From Stappia sp. WLB 29 (GTDB lineage Bacteria; Pseudomonadota; Alphaproteobacteria; Rhizobiales; Stappiaceae), in contig NZ_JALBGD010000002.1 of assembly GCF_023507705.1 (NCBI RefSeq), positions 310,001 through 374,000 on the forward strand: 64,000 bases of DNA, given 5' to 3'. Made by a program: the position numbers and the translations under genes. How positions within the stretch are numbered: position 1 is the first letter of the stretch; each line of letters opens with the position of its first letter. Below the pieces are notes generated by a model that was not told the DNA's origin, ran no database searches, and saw only the letters and a program-made list of their open reading frames with translations. Shown in pieces: positions 50,217 through 59,162 of this stretch.

Positions 50217-53093
50217 ATGATCGAACAGAATGATTTCACTGAGGGCGAGGTGTTTTCCTTTGGGCCGTTTCGAATGGTGCCCGCGCATAGGTCCTTATTT
50301 CGAGACGGTGTTTCCGTCAGAGTTGGAACACGTGCGCTCGACATCTTGAGAACTCTTCTGGAACGCCCGGGTCAGGTCGTTGCGAAAGAGGAGTTGATCG
50401 AGCGAGTCTGGCCGGAAGTCACTGTCGAGGAATCCAATCTTCGCGTGAACCTCGCCGCGCTTCGCAAAGCACTCGGCGACCGGCGGGAGGACGTCCGGTA
50501 TATCACGAACGTCCCGGGCCGTGGCTACTGCTTCACTGCGCCGGTGGTTCGCGGCCGGCTTGAGCAAGCCCAGCCGGACACATCGGAATCGCAAACCGAG
50601 CTGAGGAAATTGCCCGCTCCGCCGGCCAGCATGATCGGCCGAGACCAAGCGGTCGACGCCCTCTGCGAGCTTCTCCAATCCAGCCGTTTCGTCAGCATCG
50701 TCGGCGCGGGAGGCATGGGCAAGACCACTGTCGCGGTGTCCGTGGCGCATCGCCTGTTGCGGACCTTCCCCGACGGGGTGGCATTTGTCGACCTCGGCGC
50801 AATTTCCGATCCCGCGCTCGTCATCTCCGAGACCGGCGCAGCGCTGGGATTTAAAGCACAGGGGGATGGCGCGATGGCGCGCCTGCTGACGTCTCTCAAG
50901 GCCAAACGCATTCTTCTCGTCCTGGACAATTGCGAGCATCTCGTCCAAGCCGTTTCGGACCTTTCGGAGCGGCTGATCGCGGATCTCCCGGCGCTGCATC
51001 TGCTCGCTACGAGCCGGGAGGCCCTGCGCGTCCGGGGCGAAAACGTCTATCGTCTGGCCGCGTTAGACGTTCCGGGACGGGACCAGGGGCTTACTGCGGC
51101 GCAGGCGCTGGCCACGCCCGCCGTGCGCCTGTTCATGGAACGGGCCGCAGCCAGCGGATACTCAAAGGGCCTGACCGACGAGGATGCGCCGCTCGTCGCT
51201 AGGATCTGCCATCGCCTGGACGGAATTCCCCTCGCGATCGAGCTCGTGGCCAGCCGCGTCGGACCCTACGGCATTCACGGTGTGGAAGACCTGCTGAACA
51301 ACCGCTTCAGGCTGGTCTGGCAAGGAAGGCGCACGGCCTTGCCGCGCCACAAGACACTTAAGGCGATGCTCGATTGGAGTTACTTCCTCCTTTCGGAGCG
51401 CGAGCAGCGCTTATTGCGACGCCTGTCATTGTTCGTGGGCATGTTCACACATGCGGAGGCCCACGACTTCGGCAGCACCGTTGACCGGGACGGCGACGAT
51501 GAAGGCATCGAGGCCATCGAAGGCCTGGTCGAGAAATCTCTGGTCTGGGTTGTCCAGCAGAACGGGGTTCCGGCGTTCCGACTTCCGGAGACGACCCGAT
51601 CCTACGCGGCCTTCAAGCTCGAAGAGTGCGGAGAGAGCGAACGGCTGCACAAGGGGCACGTGCTCTATGTCTCGGGTCTGTTGGGGCAGATCCTAGCGGA
51701 CGCCCCCGTGATCGCAGATAAGAGACAGCTGACCGCCTTCGAACCTCACCTCGCCAACTTGCGAAGCGCATTGGCCTGGTGCTTTTCGGCAGGCGGCGAC
51801 AGCCGTTTAGGCGTGGAAATGGCTGGTCAGGCAGCACCCTTGTTTCTGGGGCTCTCGTATCTTCCCGAATGCCTGCAATGGTGCGGACGAGCACTGGCGG
51901 TGCTTCCTGCCGCGGTTCGCGGAAGCAAACTGGAGCTAACGCTCCAGCTTTCAACAGCGATCGCCACCGTATTCACGTCCGGAAACAACGACGAGATCCG
52001 ACATGCGATGGATCGAGGTCTCGAACTGGCCGGGGCCTTGCGCGATACGGAACGTCAACTTCATCTGCTTGCCGGGCAGAGCGTGTTCTTCGCGCGGCAT
52101 TCGAGAACCGACGAAGCCATTCGAGCAGCTCGGCATAGCGTCACCATAGCGGAACAACTTGCCGGCGACAGCCCGGCGGTGGCTGCCAAATGGCTTCTCG
52201 CGTCCGCCCACTTCGTTGCCGGAAACCAGAGGGAGGCGGAGCAAGTCGGAGAAAGCGCCCTGGCGCAGTCGAATGCGACGATTTCCCAAGACTACACGTT
52301 GTTTGGCTATCATCAACGCTCGCGTGGCCTCGTTTCCCTGGCCCTTACCCTTTGGATGCGCGGCCGGCCAGAACGGGCCATGCTCATCGCAAGGCAATCC
52401 GCCGGAGAGGCCGAAACTCGGGGAGGACCGGTCGATCTCTGCCTCTCGCTGACCCACACGGTGCCGATCTTCTTGCTGAGTGGTGAGCTTGACGCTGCCG
52501 AGACGCAAGTCGGCCGGGCCTTGTCCTTGTCGCGGGCGCACTCCTTGAAGCACTTCGAATCGACATGCGTTGGCTTCAAAGGGGAATTGCTCATCGCCAG
52601 GGGCAACCCGACCAGCGGGGTCGAGGTTTTGAAAGACGCTCTACCCAGAATACGAGCGGAGGGAGCGCGGCCACGCGCGACTGCCGCGGAACTTGCGCTG
52701 GTGAAGGGGCTTTTGTGCCTCGGAGAGGTCGACGGGGCGCGCATTCTGGTCGCTCAAGCAAGAGAAGCGGCCGACCGCGGATTTCTGTATCCGGAGGTGC
52801 TGAGGGCGAGCGCCGAGGTCCTCATGGCCGCGCAAGACGGAGGGACTGATATGGCTGAAGCCTTGCTTCGAGAGGCGATTCAGTTGGCCCAGTTGCAGCA
52901 CGCTCTGGGCTGGGAGCTGCGCGCGGCAACGACGCTGGCCGAGCTGTTGCTGCAGGATGGAAGGATTTCGGAGGCACGTAGCGTCTTGAGCGAGCCGCGC
53001 TCTCGATTCAGGGAAGGCTTTGCCACTCGAGACTTCTCGGCTGCAGTTCGTATGCTTGAGAAGATCGTGACGAGTGAGAATTCGTTCACCTGA
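50217..53093 (+). CDS. Winged-helix regulator with NB-ARC-type ATPase and TPR-like C-terminus
   Basis: This is a 958-residue protein. Residues 10-105 form an OmpR/CadC-type winged helix (ALDILRTLLERPGQVVAKEEL ... NLRVNLAALRKALGD ... YITNVPGRGYCF). Residues 140-420 hold an ATPase of the NB-ARC/STAND class with Walker A VGAGGMGKTT (near 162), Walker B LLVLDNCEHL and the GIPLAIELVASR motif. The rest is helical repeats (TPR-like). Such proteins are cytosolic, signal-dependent transcriptional activators. The NTF2-like gene 282 bases downstream on the same strand is a likely target or partner. G+C-rich, consistent with chromosomal origin. Confidence 0.82.
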   Translation: MIEQNDFTEGEVFSFGPFRMVPAHRSLFRDGVSVRVGTRALDILRTLLERPGQVVAKEELIERVWPEVTVEESNLRVNLAALRKALGDRREDVRYITNVPGRGYCFTAPVVRGRLEQAQPDTSESQTELRKLPAPPASMIGRDQAVDALCELLQSSRFVSIVGAGGMGKTTVAVSVAHRLLRTFPDGVAFVDLGAISDPALVISETGAALGFKAQGDGAMARLLTSLKAKRILLVLDNCEHLVQAVSDLSERLIADLPALHLLATSREALRVRGENVYRLAALDVPGRDQGLTAAQALATPAVRLFMERAAASGYSKGLTDEDAPLVARICHRLDGIPLAIELVASRVGPYGIHGVEDLLNNRFRLVWQGRRTALPRHKTLKAMLDWSYFLLSEREQRLLRRLSLFVGMFTHAEAHDFGSTVDRDGDDEGIEAIEGLVEKSLVWVVQQNGVPAFRLPETTRSYAAFKLEECGESERLHKGHVLYVSGLLGQILADAPVIADKRQLTAFEPHLANLRSALAWCFSAGGDSRLGVEMAGQAAPLFLGLSYLPECLQWCGRALAVLPAAVRGSKLELTLQLSTAIATVFTSGNNDEIRHAMDRGLELAGALRDTERQLHLLAGQSVFFARHSRTDEAIRAARHSVTIAEQLAGDSPAVAAKWLLASAHFVAGNQREAEQVGESALAQSNATISQDYTLFGYHQRSRGLVSLALTLWMRGRPERAMLIARQSAGEAETRGGPVDLCLSLTHTVPIFLLSGELDAAETQVGRALSLSRAHSLKHFESTCVGFKGELLIARGNPTSGVEVLKDALPRIRAEGARPRATAAELALVKGLLCLGEVDGARILVAQAREAADRGFLYPEVLRASAEVLMAAQDGGTDMAEALLREAIQLAQLQHALGWELRAATTLAELLLQDGRISEARSVLSEPRSRFREGFATRDFSAAVRMLEKIVTSENSFT

Positions 53094-53375
53094 ATATCTC
53101 CTGTACACATCCAAGCGGCATGAACGGAATTTACTTTAATTACTGAGATTTTTACGAAATATCTTCGATAACTTGATGCTTCCTGTTCGAAAAGTATTGC
53201 CGATTCTGTGATCGAGGAGAGGGGTATTCAAGTAACCTCGCCGATGGACCGCGATATGACGTCGTCGGCATGCTCTTCGTTTTTTCACAACCATTAACAC
53301 GCGCGGGCCGACGTTTTCCGCGATGATCGAACAGAGATGGTCTGATGCCACCACCTCATTGCCTGTCGGTCGGCG

Positions 53376-54050
53376 ATGTCTCTGTCCAATCTTCCCCTCC
53401 CGATCCGGATCTTTCTCGAGGGCCTGGTTGCTTGCGGCAGCAATACGACCGCGAAGACCATGGCCTCGCGCCTCGATCGGCGGCTGGCGACGGTCAAGCC
53501 GCTCGCCCATTGGCTCGAATTCCTGTCGGGTTGTTCAATCCGCCTGATCCGCGCGGTCGACGAACGAAAGCGAGCCGGGGAGGCCGTGGTCACTACGCTG
53601 ACAGTCACACGGGGGCCGGAAGGCGGCGAGGGGGAAACCTACAGCGACTGGCGGTTCGTCGTCCATGACGGGCGGGTCGCCGTGGTTGCCATCGAAGACC
53701 GGACGCCGGTCCGGATGCCCCCGACCGTCGGAAGGTTCCTACGAGCGGCGAATTGCCTCGACGCCGAAGGCATGCTTGCAACATTCGCCTCCGACGCCTT
53801 CGTCGATGACCAGTTCAGTGACTATTGGGGCAGGTCTGCGATTGCCGACTGGGCGTCACGCGATGTCGTCGGGCGCCGGTTGACCTTCTATGTCGTCAAC
53901 GCCCTCGACCACTACGGCGAGGTCATCGTAACGGTCACGGTCAACGGAAATTTCGACTGGCTCGGGCTTCCGGATCCAGTGATTCACGCCTTGTACTTTC
54001 GCCTGTCCAGCGACCGGATCGTCAGCCTCATCATCCTGCCGAAGCAGTGA
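53376..54050 (+). CDS. SnoaL/NTF2-like protein
   Basis: This 224-residue protein looks like two NTF2-like halves. The second half is clear: VGRFLRAANCLDAEGMLATFASDAFVDDQ followed by GRSAIADWASRDVVGRRLTF and a beta-sheet-rich end (IVSLIILPKQ). The first half (LEGLVACGSNTTAKTMASRL ... SIRLIRAVDERKRAGEAVV) is more diverged. NTF2-like folds serve as isomerases, hydrolases or small-molecule binders; the ligand here is unknown. The ATG at 53376 is chosen as the first start giving the complete first half. It may be regulated by the winged-helix ATPase upstream. Confidence 0.65.
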   Translation: MSLSNLPLPIRIFLEGLVACGSNTTAKTMASRLDRRLATVKPLAHWLEFLSGCSIRLIRAVDERKRAGEAVVTTLTVTRGPEGGEGETYSDWRFVVHDGRVAVVAIEDRTPVRMPPTVGRFLRAANCLDAEGMLATFASDAFVDDQFSDYWGRSAIADWASRDVVGRRLTFYVVNALDHYGEVIVTVTVNGNFDWLGLPDPVIHALYFRLSSDRIVSLIILPKQ

Positions 54051-54161
54051 GGGCCGAGGCGCCGATCACGGTCTATGCCGAGCGGGATTTGATCTCGCCT
54101 TGCGCAATTTATACGCGAGTCGATCGGCGCGCCGACCGCGCCGGTGCGGAGCGCGAGCTGG

Positions 54162-54193
54162 CCACACCTGCGTCGGGTCGGACGCAGGTGTGG
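54162..54193. terminator. Perfect 13-bp hairpin between convergent genes
   Basis: CCACACCTGCGTC (54162-54174) and its exact complement (54181-54193) enclose the loop GGGTCG. It is followed on the plus strand by TTGTTC. It lies between the NTF2-like gene (rightward) and the molybdenum oxidoreductase operon (leftward), so it may serve as a bidirectional terminator, though T-tracts are short. Confidence 0.55.
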
Positions 54194-54360
54194 TTGTTCA
54201 AGGTTTCGAGATAGGGTCGCCGCTGGGCGTCCGATCTGTCCGATCGAACGCCGGCTGCCTGGATCGGCGGACGTTCTTTCGATAGCGACCGAACGTCCAA
54301 CGCTCATCGACTTCAGTTCCCTGGGGCACCTTTACTTCGTCCGAATGGATGCGGTCTGCC

Positions 54361-56472
54361 CTAGGCTGTGAGTACGTTCTCGATCGAAATCGGCAGGTTG
54401 CGCAGGCGCGTGCCGGTGGCATGGAAGATCGCGTTGGCGATGGCCGGGGCCATGCCGACCAGAGCGATCTCGCCAAGCCCCTTCACGCCGAGCGGGTTGA
54501 CGTGGGGATCCTCCTCGTCGACGAAATGCGCCTCAAGCCGGTCGATGTCGAGATTGACGGGCATCAGATAGTCGGCCATGTGGGCGTTGACGAGCCGGCC
54601 GTCGCGGGCGTCGAGCATGGTGCGCTCCATGAGGGCCATGCCGATGCCTCCGACCATGCCGCCGGTGCACTGGCTGAGGGCGAGCCGCGGATTGACGATA
54701 CGGCCGGCGCCGTAGACGCCGAGCGCCCGGCGCACGCGGATCGTGCCGACGTCGCTATCGATCCCCACCTCGGCGAACACGGCGCCGAACGAATGCATGG
54801 AAAACCGCGCCGCGACCTCCGGATCGCGCTGCGCCGATCCTTCCGCCTCGATCGGCCGCACCTCGCGGTTGCGCGCTGCTGCTTCCAGAACAGCTGCGCA
54901 GGCGGCGCGGATGGCGGACCCGACCGACGCCATGGTCTGGGACCCCCCGTGCGGTGGGGCCGGCGGAAAGTCGGAACGTCCGAGGCTGAAGCGGACGTTG
55001 TCCAGCGGCAGGCCGAGTGCGTCCGCGGCGACCTGGGTCATCGACGTATAGGTCCCCGGCCCCATGTCGCTGGCCGCGACCTCGATCTCGGCAGTGCCGT
55101 CGGCGAGCAAACGCGCTCTCGCCCTGGTCGGGCTGAAGAGCACCGGATAGGTCGCGGATGCACACCCCATCCCGACATATTCGCGGTCGTCGCGCATTGA
55201 GCGCGGTGCCGGGTTGCGCTGTGCCCAGCCGAACAGCTCGGCGCCACGGTCGTAACACGGCATCAGCGACCGGCTCGAGAACGGCTTGCCGGTGCTTTCG
55301 TCGATTTCCGGCTCGTTGCGGCGTCGAAGTTCGATCGGGTCGATGCCGAGTTCATAGGACAGTTCGTCCATCGCGCACTCCAGTGCGAACATGCCCTGCG
55401 CCTCGCCGGGACCGCGCATGTGATTGGGTGTGCCCGTGTCGAGCGGGACGATGCGGTACTGGGTTCGGACGTTCGGGCAGGAATACATGAAGCCCGTGCC
55501 CGCGGTCAGCGCCTCGATGAACTCCTCGTAGCGGCTGGTCTCGCCCCGGCCTTCGTGAACGATGCTGGTCAGCTTGCCGTCGGGTGTTGCGCCGAGTGCT
55601 ACCCGCTGCAAGGATCGAGGCCGATGGCCGGTGGTGAAGAACATCTGCTTGCGCGTCAGCGCGAGCTTGACGGGCCGTCCCACCTGGCGAGCGGCCAACG
55701 CGGCGATGGTCACATGCGACCAGGTTCTGAGCGTTGTGCCGAAGCCGCCGCCGACGAAAGGCGAGATCACCTGAACGTTCTCGGTCGGGATGCCGAAGAT
55801 CGCCGCGATTTCGGCTTGCTCGTTGACGACGAACTGTGTCTTCGACCAGAGCGTCACCCGATCGCCGTCCCAGCGGGCGACGGTCGCATGCGGCTCCATC
55901 GGATTGTGGTTCTCGCGCGCCGTGTCGTAGAAGGCGTCGATCCTGACGGGCGCGGTGGCGAGGGCGGCGTCGGCGTCGCCGCGGGCGGTGTCGGCCGGAT
56001 AATATGCCTTGGGGCCCTTGCTGGCCTCGGCCATGATTTCCGTTGTGTCTGAGGCCGACGGGTCGACGGCAGGACGCTTGGCCGCATAGGTGATCGAAAG
56101 CGCGGCCGCCGCCCGCTCCGCCTGGTCGAGCGTATCGGCGACGACGACGGCGACCGGCTGGCCGTAGAAGCGCACCTGATCGCCCTGCAGCACATGCAGC
56201 CGTTCCCCGGTCGCGGGATCGATCGCACCCTTGTGCGGGTGGTAGGCGAGGCGCGGGGCGTTGAGGTGCGAGATCACAGCGATCACGCCGGGGAGCCGCG
56301 TTGCGGCCGCCTGATCGATCGAGACGATACGGCCGAGCCCAACCGTCGCATTGACGATGACCGCGTAGACGTGCTCGTCCAGATTGAAATCCGCCGCATA
56401 GCGTGCGCCACCGGTCACCTTGAGACGACCGTCGACGCGACGGATCGGCTGTCCGACGAATTGTGTGTTCAT
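54361..56472 (-). CDS. paoC: Periplasmic aldehyde oxidoreductase molybdenum-binding subunit (PaoC-like)
   Basis: This is a 703-residue molybdopterin-cytosine-dinucleotide subunit of the xanthine oxidase family, close in length to E. coli PaoC. Visible are the substrate/Moco regions FVGGGFGTTLRTWSH (near 235), MRGPGEAQGMFALE (near 350), GGSQTMASVGSA (near 500) and the catalytic Glu in VKGLGEIALVG (near 660). Such enzymes oxidise aromatic and aliphatic aldehydes to acids. It overlaps the FAD-subunit gene by four bases (ATGA). The usual maturation factor gene (paoD/xdhC-like) is not in the operon, so insertion of the cofactor must depend on a gene elsewhere. Confidence 0.88.
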   Translation of the reverse strand: MNTQFVGQPIRRVDGRLKVTGGARYAADFNLDEHVYAVIVNATVGLGRIVSIDQAAATRLPGVIAVISHLNAPRLAYHPHKGAIDPATGERLHVLQGDQVRFYGQPVAVVVADTLDQAERAAAALSITYAAKRPAVDPSASDTTEIMAEASKGPKAYYPADTARGDADAALATAPVRIDAFYDTARENHNPMEPHATVARWDGDRVTLWSKTQFVVNEQAEIAAIFGIPTENVQVISPFVGGGFGTTLRTWSHVTIAALAARQVGRPVKLALTRKQMFFTTGHRPRSLQRVALGATPDGKLTSIVHEGRGETSRYEEFIEALTAGTGFMYSCPNVRTQYRIVPLDTGTPNHMRGPGEAQGMFALECAMDELSYELGIDPIELRRRNEPEIDESTGKPFSSRSLMPCYDRGAELFGWAQRNPAPRSMRDDREYVGMGCASATYPVLFSPTRARARLLADGTAEIEVAASDMGPGTYTSMTQVAADALGLPLDNVRFSLGRSDFPPAPPHGGSQTMASVGSAIRAACAAVLEAAARNREVRPIEAEGSAQRDPEVAARFSMHSFGAVFAEVGIDSDVGTIRVRRALGVYGAGRIVNPRLALSQCTGGMVGGIGMALMERTMLDARDGRLVNAHMADYLMPVNLDIDRLEAHFVDEEDPHVNPLGVKGLGEIALVGMAPAIANAIFHATGTRLRNLPISIENVLTA

Positions 56473-57446
56473 GCGAGTTCTCCCGCCATTTCGAGCGCAC
56501 GTGCGATCGTGCGCGGCAGCAGTTCGATCTTGTAGTGGTTGTGCGCGAGCGGCCGCGTGCCTTCGAGCGCGAGCTTTGCCGCCGCCTCGAGGTTTGCGCG
56601 ATCCGGCGGGCGGCCGATGAGCGCCTGCTCGCAGGCACGCATGCGCCAGGGTTTCGTTCCGACGCCGCCACAGGCAATGCGGACGGTGCGGATGACGCCG
56701 TCTTCGATCTCCAGCGCCGCCGCGGCCGAAACCAGCGCGAATTCGTAGGAGGCGCGGTCGCGCACCTTCAGGTAGCGCGCTTGCCTGGCATGGGCGCCCC
56801 CAGGCACGCGGACCTCGAGGATCAATTCGCCGGGCAGCAGCGTGTGCTCAAGATGCGGCGTGTCGCCGGGCAGCCGGAAGAGCTCCTCCACCGGGAAACT
56901 GCGCTCGCCGTCCGGGCCGCGCACGCGCATCGTAGCGTCGAGCGCTACGAACGCTACGGCAACGTCGGAGGGATGCGTGGCGACACACTGCTCGCTCGTT
57001 CCGAGAATGGCATGGCCGCCGTTGAGCCCGTCGAGCGCGGTACAGCCGGAACCAGGCTGGCGCTTGTTGCAGGCTGCGTCATGCATTCGAAAGTAAGGGC
57101 AGCGCACGCGCTGGAGCAGGTTGCCGCCGATCGAGGCCATGTTGCGCAATTGCGGCGAGGCGCCTTCGATCAGGCTTTCGGCCACGAGCGGCTGCAGGCG
57201 CAGGACGTCGGGATGCGCGGCGATCTCGCTCATCCGCGCCAGCGCGCCGAACACGAGGTCCTCGCCTTCGACGCGGATATCCTTGAGCGGGAGCGCGTTG
57301 ATGTCGACGAGCCTTTCGGGCCGCTCGACCTCTTCGCGCATGAGATCAATGAGGGTCGTGCCGCCGGCGATGTAGCGGGCCCCGGCTTGCGCCGCGGCGA
57401 TCGCATCCTCGGGGCTGCCGGCCTTCTGCAATGTGAAGAGAAGCAT
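56469..57446 (-). CDS. paoB: Aldehyde oxidoreductase FAD-binding subunit (PaoB-like)
   Basis: This 325-residue FAD subunit starts at ATG 57446 (the longer frame to 57617 overlaps the Fe-S gene). It has the FAD motifs ARYIAGGTTLIDLM (residues 24-37) and MASIGGNLLQRVRC (near 120). The insertion CPYFRMHDAACNKRQPGSGC holds Cys residues placed like those that bind an extra 4Fe-4S cluster in PaoB. It carries electrons between the Mo and Fe-S subunits. It starts two bases after the 2Fe-2S gene stop and overlaps the Mo-subunit gene by four bases. Confidence 0.88.
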   Translation of the reverse strand: MLLFTLQKAGSPEDAIAAAQAGARYIAGGTTLIDLMREEVERPERLVDINALPLKDIRVEGEDLVFGALARMSEIAAHPDVLRLQPLVAESLIEGASPQLRNMASIGGNLLQRVRCPYFRMHDAACNKRQPGSGCTALDGLNGGHAILGTSEQCVATHPSDVAVAFVALDATMRVRGPDGERSFPVEELFRLPGDTPHLEHTLLPGELILEVRVPGGAHARQARYLKVRDRASYEFALVSAAAALEIEDGVIRTVRIACGGVGTKPWRMRACEQALIGRPPDRANLEAAAKLALEGTRPLAHNHYKIELLPRTIARALEMAGELA

Positions 57447-57448
57447 GG

Positions 57449-58090
57449 TCAGGCCCTTTCCGCTGCATCGGTGATCGCTGCCACGATCCCAGGATAGGCC
57501 CCGCAGCGGCAGATGTTTCCGCTCATCCAGAAGCGGATTTCCTCCGGCGAACCGGCATGGCCTTCGGCGATACAGGCGACGCCCGACATGATCTGTCCCG
57601 GCGTACAGAAACCGCACTGCAGGCCATCGTGCTCGATGAAGGCCGTCTGCAGCGGGTGGAGTTCCCCGCCTTTCGCCAGCCCTTCGATGGTTGTGATCTC
57701 GGCGCCGTCATGCATGGCTGCCAGCGTCAGGCACGACACCACCCGCTTGCCGTCGACAAGGACTGTGCAGGCCCCGCAGGCACCCTGGTTGCAGCCCTTC
57801 TTGGTGCCTGTGAGGTCGAGCGTTTCTCGAAGGACATCGAGCAGCGACTGGCGCGGATCCGGTGTCAATTCGTGCGGCGTTCCGTTGACGGATATCCGCA
57901 AGGTATCTGTCATGGTGGAGCTATCCTGTGCGGCGGCGGAGATGGTCCCTACCGCGGGTGTCACCGCCACGGATACGGCTCCGCCGGCGAATTGCAGGAC
58001 GGTTCGTCTTGAATAGGCGCCGGCACCCGTTTGGGGCGAAGCCGAGCTCTCTGCGCCGCTCGATGAACCAGGAAGGTCAGGATTCGCCAT
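57449..58090 (-). CDS. paoA: Aldehyde oxidoreductase 2Fe-2S subunit with Tat signal (PaoA-like)
   Basis: This is a 213-residue Fe-S subunit. The N-terminus carries a twin-arginine signal (YSRRTVLQFAGGAVSVAV, near residue 26), so the folded complex is exported to the periplasm. Two clusters are visible: plant-ferredoxin-like GCNQGACGACTVLVDG with a further Cys in SCLTLA, and the C-terminal CGFCTPGQ plus NICRCGAYPG. It is the first gene of the paoABC-like operon. Transcription starts in the 197 bases before 58288, which are shared with rightward remnants. Confidence 0.9.
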   Translation of the reverse strand: MANPDLPGSSSGAESSASPQTGAGAYSRRTVLQFAGGAVSVAVTPAVGTISAAAQDSSTMTDTLRISVNGTPHELTPDPRQSLLDVLRETLDLTGTKKGCNQGACGACTVLVDGKRVVSCLTLAAMHDGAEITTIEGLAKGGELHPLQTAFIEHDGLQCGFCTPGQIMSGVACIAEGHAGSPEEIRFWMSGNICRCGAYPGIVAAITDAAERA

Positions 58091-58287
58091 GTTGGTCCTC
58101 CGTCAAGAATGCGCAACTGCACACTCGCAAGGACAGTGTACGGCGATCCTAAACTGGGGCCGAGTTAATCGTTGTGAATCGAGCGGGGCACATGTGAAGG
58201 CCGCAGAATAAAAGGGGTGGATTTGAGCATTCCTCTGCAGACGAGGTTCATTATTGGCTGCCCTGCGCCATTGAAGCCTCGCTTCTA

Positions 58288-58560
58288 GTGATGAGACCGG
58301 GGTCTCCGCCCGCCCCCACTGCGGAAGGAACCTCCGCGCTGGCGCAGCGGTTGGCCCGGCAATTTCGATCGTTGATCCTATGGTCAAAGAAACGCCGGAC
58401 GGTGGACGACGCCCTCTTCGCCCGCGCCGTCGAGGTCCTCTGCGCCAAGGCGGTTGTCGATATGGTGGGTCTGCTCGACTACTATTCGTTGATTTCCCCG
58501 ACGATTAGCGTCTTCCGGATCCCGCCGATGGGCTGCATCCCGGAGCTGTCCGATGAATGA
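58288..58560 (+). pseudogene. Carboxymuconolactone decarboxylase-like fragment
   Basis: This 90-residue frame has a GTG start. Its second half (DDALFARAVEVLCAKAVVDMVGLLDYYSLIS) resembles the C-terminal helices of the carboxymuconolactone decarboxylase/AhpD family. The Cys-x2-Cys-type active-site part is missing. It overlaps the start of the broken amidohydrolase gene by eight bases, as in an operon, so it is most likely the 3' end of a gene truncated by rearrangement. Confidence 0.5.
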
Positions 58561-58900
58561 GGCGGCGCCGACCTGGACGGCAAACCCGCGGCGGACGCAG
58601 GTGGTCCTGCCGGCGGGCACGATCGACTGCCATTGCCATGTTTTTGGACCGACCGACTGCTTCCCCTATGATCCGGCGAGCGGCTGCATGCCAGGCGATG
58701 CGCCGTAGGAGTCCCTGTTCGCCCTTTACGACCGCATGGGCATTGAGCGCTGCGTCATCGTGTAGTCCGGCTGCCACGGCTTCGACAACAGTGCGACGGC
58801 CAGCGCTATCTCGGCATTGCGCTGCTTCGGCCCGACGTCTCAGACGCCACCCTCGATGCCTACCACGCGCTCTCAGGCATCCGCTACCCCCGGCGCGCCG
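58553..58900 (+). pseudogene. Broken amidohydrolase (LigI/pyrone-dicarboxylate hydrolase-like)
   Basis: The frame from ATG 58553 reads PAGTIDCHCHVFGPTDCFPYD, the metal-binding start of amidohydrolase-2/2-pyrone-4,6-dicarboxylate hydrolase-type enzymes. It is interrupted by TAG at 58706-58708 and again at 58763-58765. After a frameshift the protein resumes as QRYLGIALLRPDVSDATLDA, then ends around 58890. An SDR-like piece follows. The gene cannot make a functional enzyme. Confidence 0.7.
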
Positions 58901-58995
58901 CAAGCCGCCTATGCGTCGGCCAAGGCCACCATCATTCAGTTCTCGCGCGTTGTGGCGGTGGAGTCGCCCGAACGCATGCCTTCCGCTAGTGCATC
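58896..58995 (+). pseudogene. Short-chain dehydrogenase fragment
   Basis: The sequence AAYASAKATIIQFSRVVAVE matches the active-site helix of short-chain dehydrogenases (Y-x3-K followed by the hydrophobic helix). Only about 30 residues remain, joined directly to the broken amidohydrolase, indicating deletion of the intervening DNA. Confidence 0.55.
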
Positions 58996-58999
58996 TTGC

Positions 59000-59160
59000 A
59001 GGCTTTTGAGCCTCAGAAGGACATTGAAATGGCGGGGAAAGACACAAGGCAGAAGAGATCGTCACGAAGCTTCGTCGGGTTGACGTGCTGCATGCGCACG
59101 GCAAGTCCGACGACGCCACCTCCGATAATCGCGACTTCGCTTGCTTCCTGCATCGCCGCT
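59000..59160 (-). pseudogene. N-terminal fragment of an FAD-dependent oxidoreductase
   Basis: On the minus strand the sequence from near 59158 reads MQEASEVAIIGGGVVGLAV, a Rossmann FAD-binding start, then about 30 more residues that lose family resemblance toward 59000. It follows the MocR regulator stop directly, so the regulator was once followed by an oxidoreductase gene that has been truncated. Confidence 0.55.
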
Positions 59161-59162
59161 GC

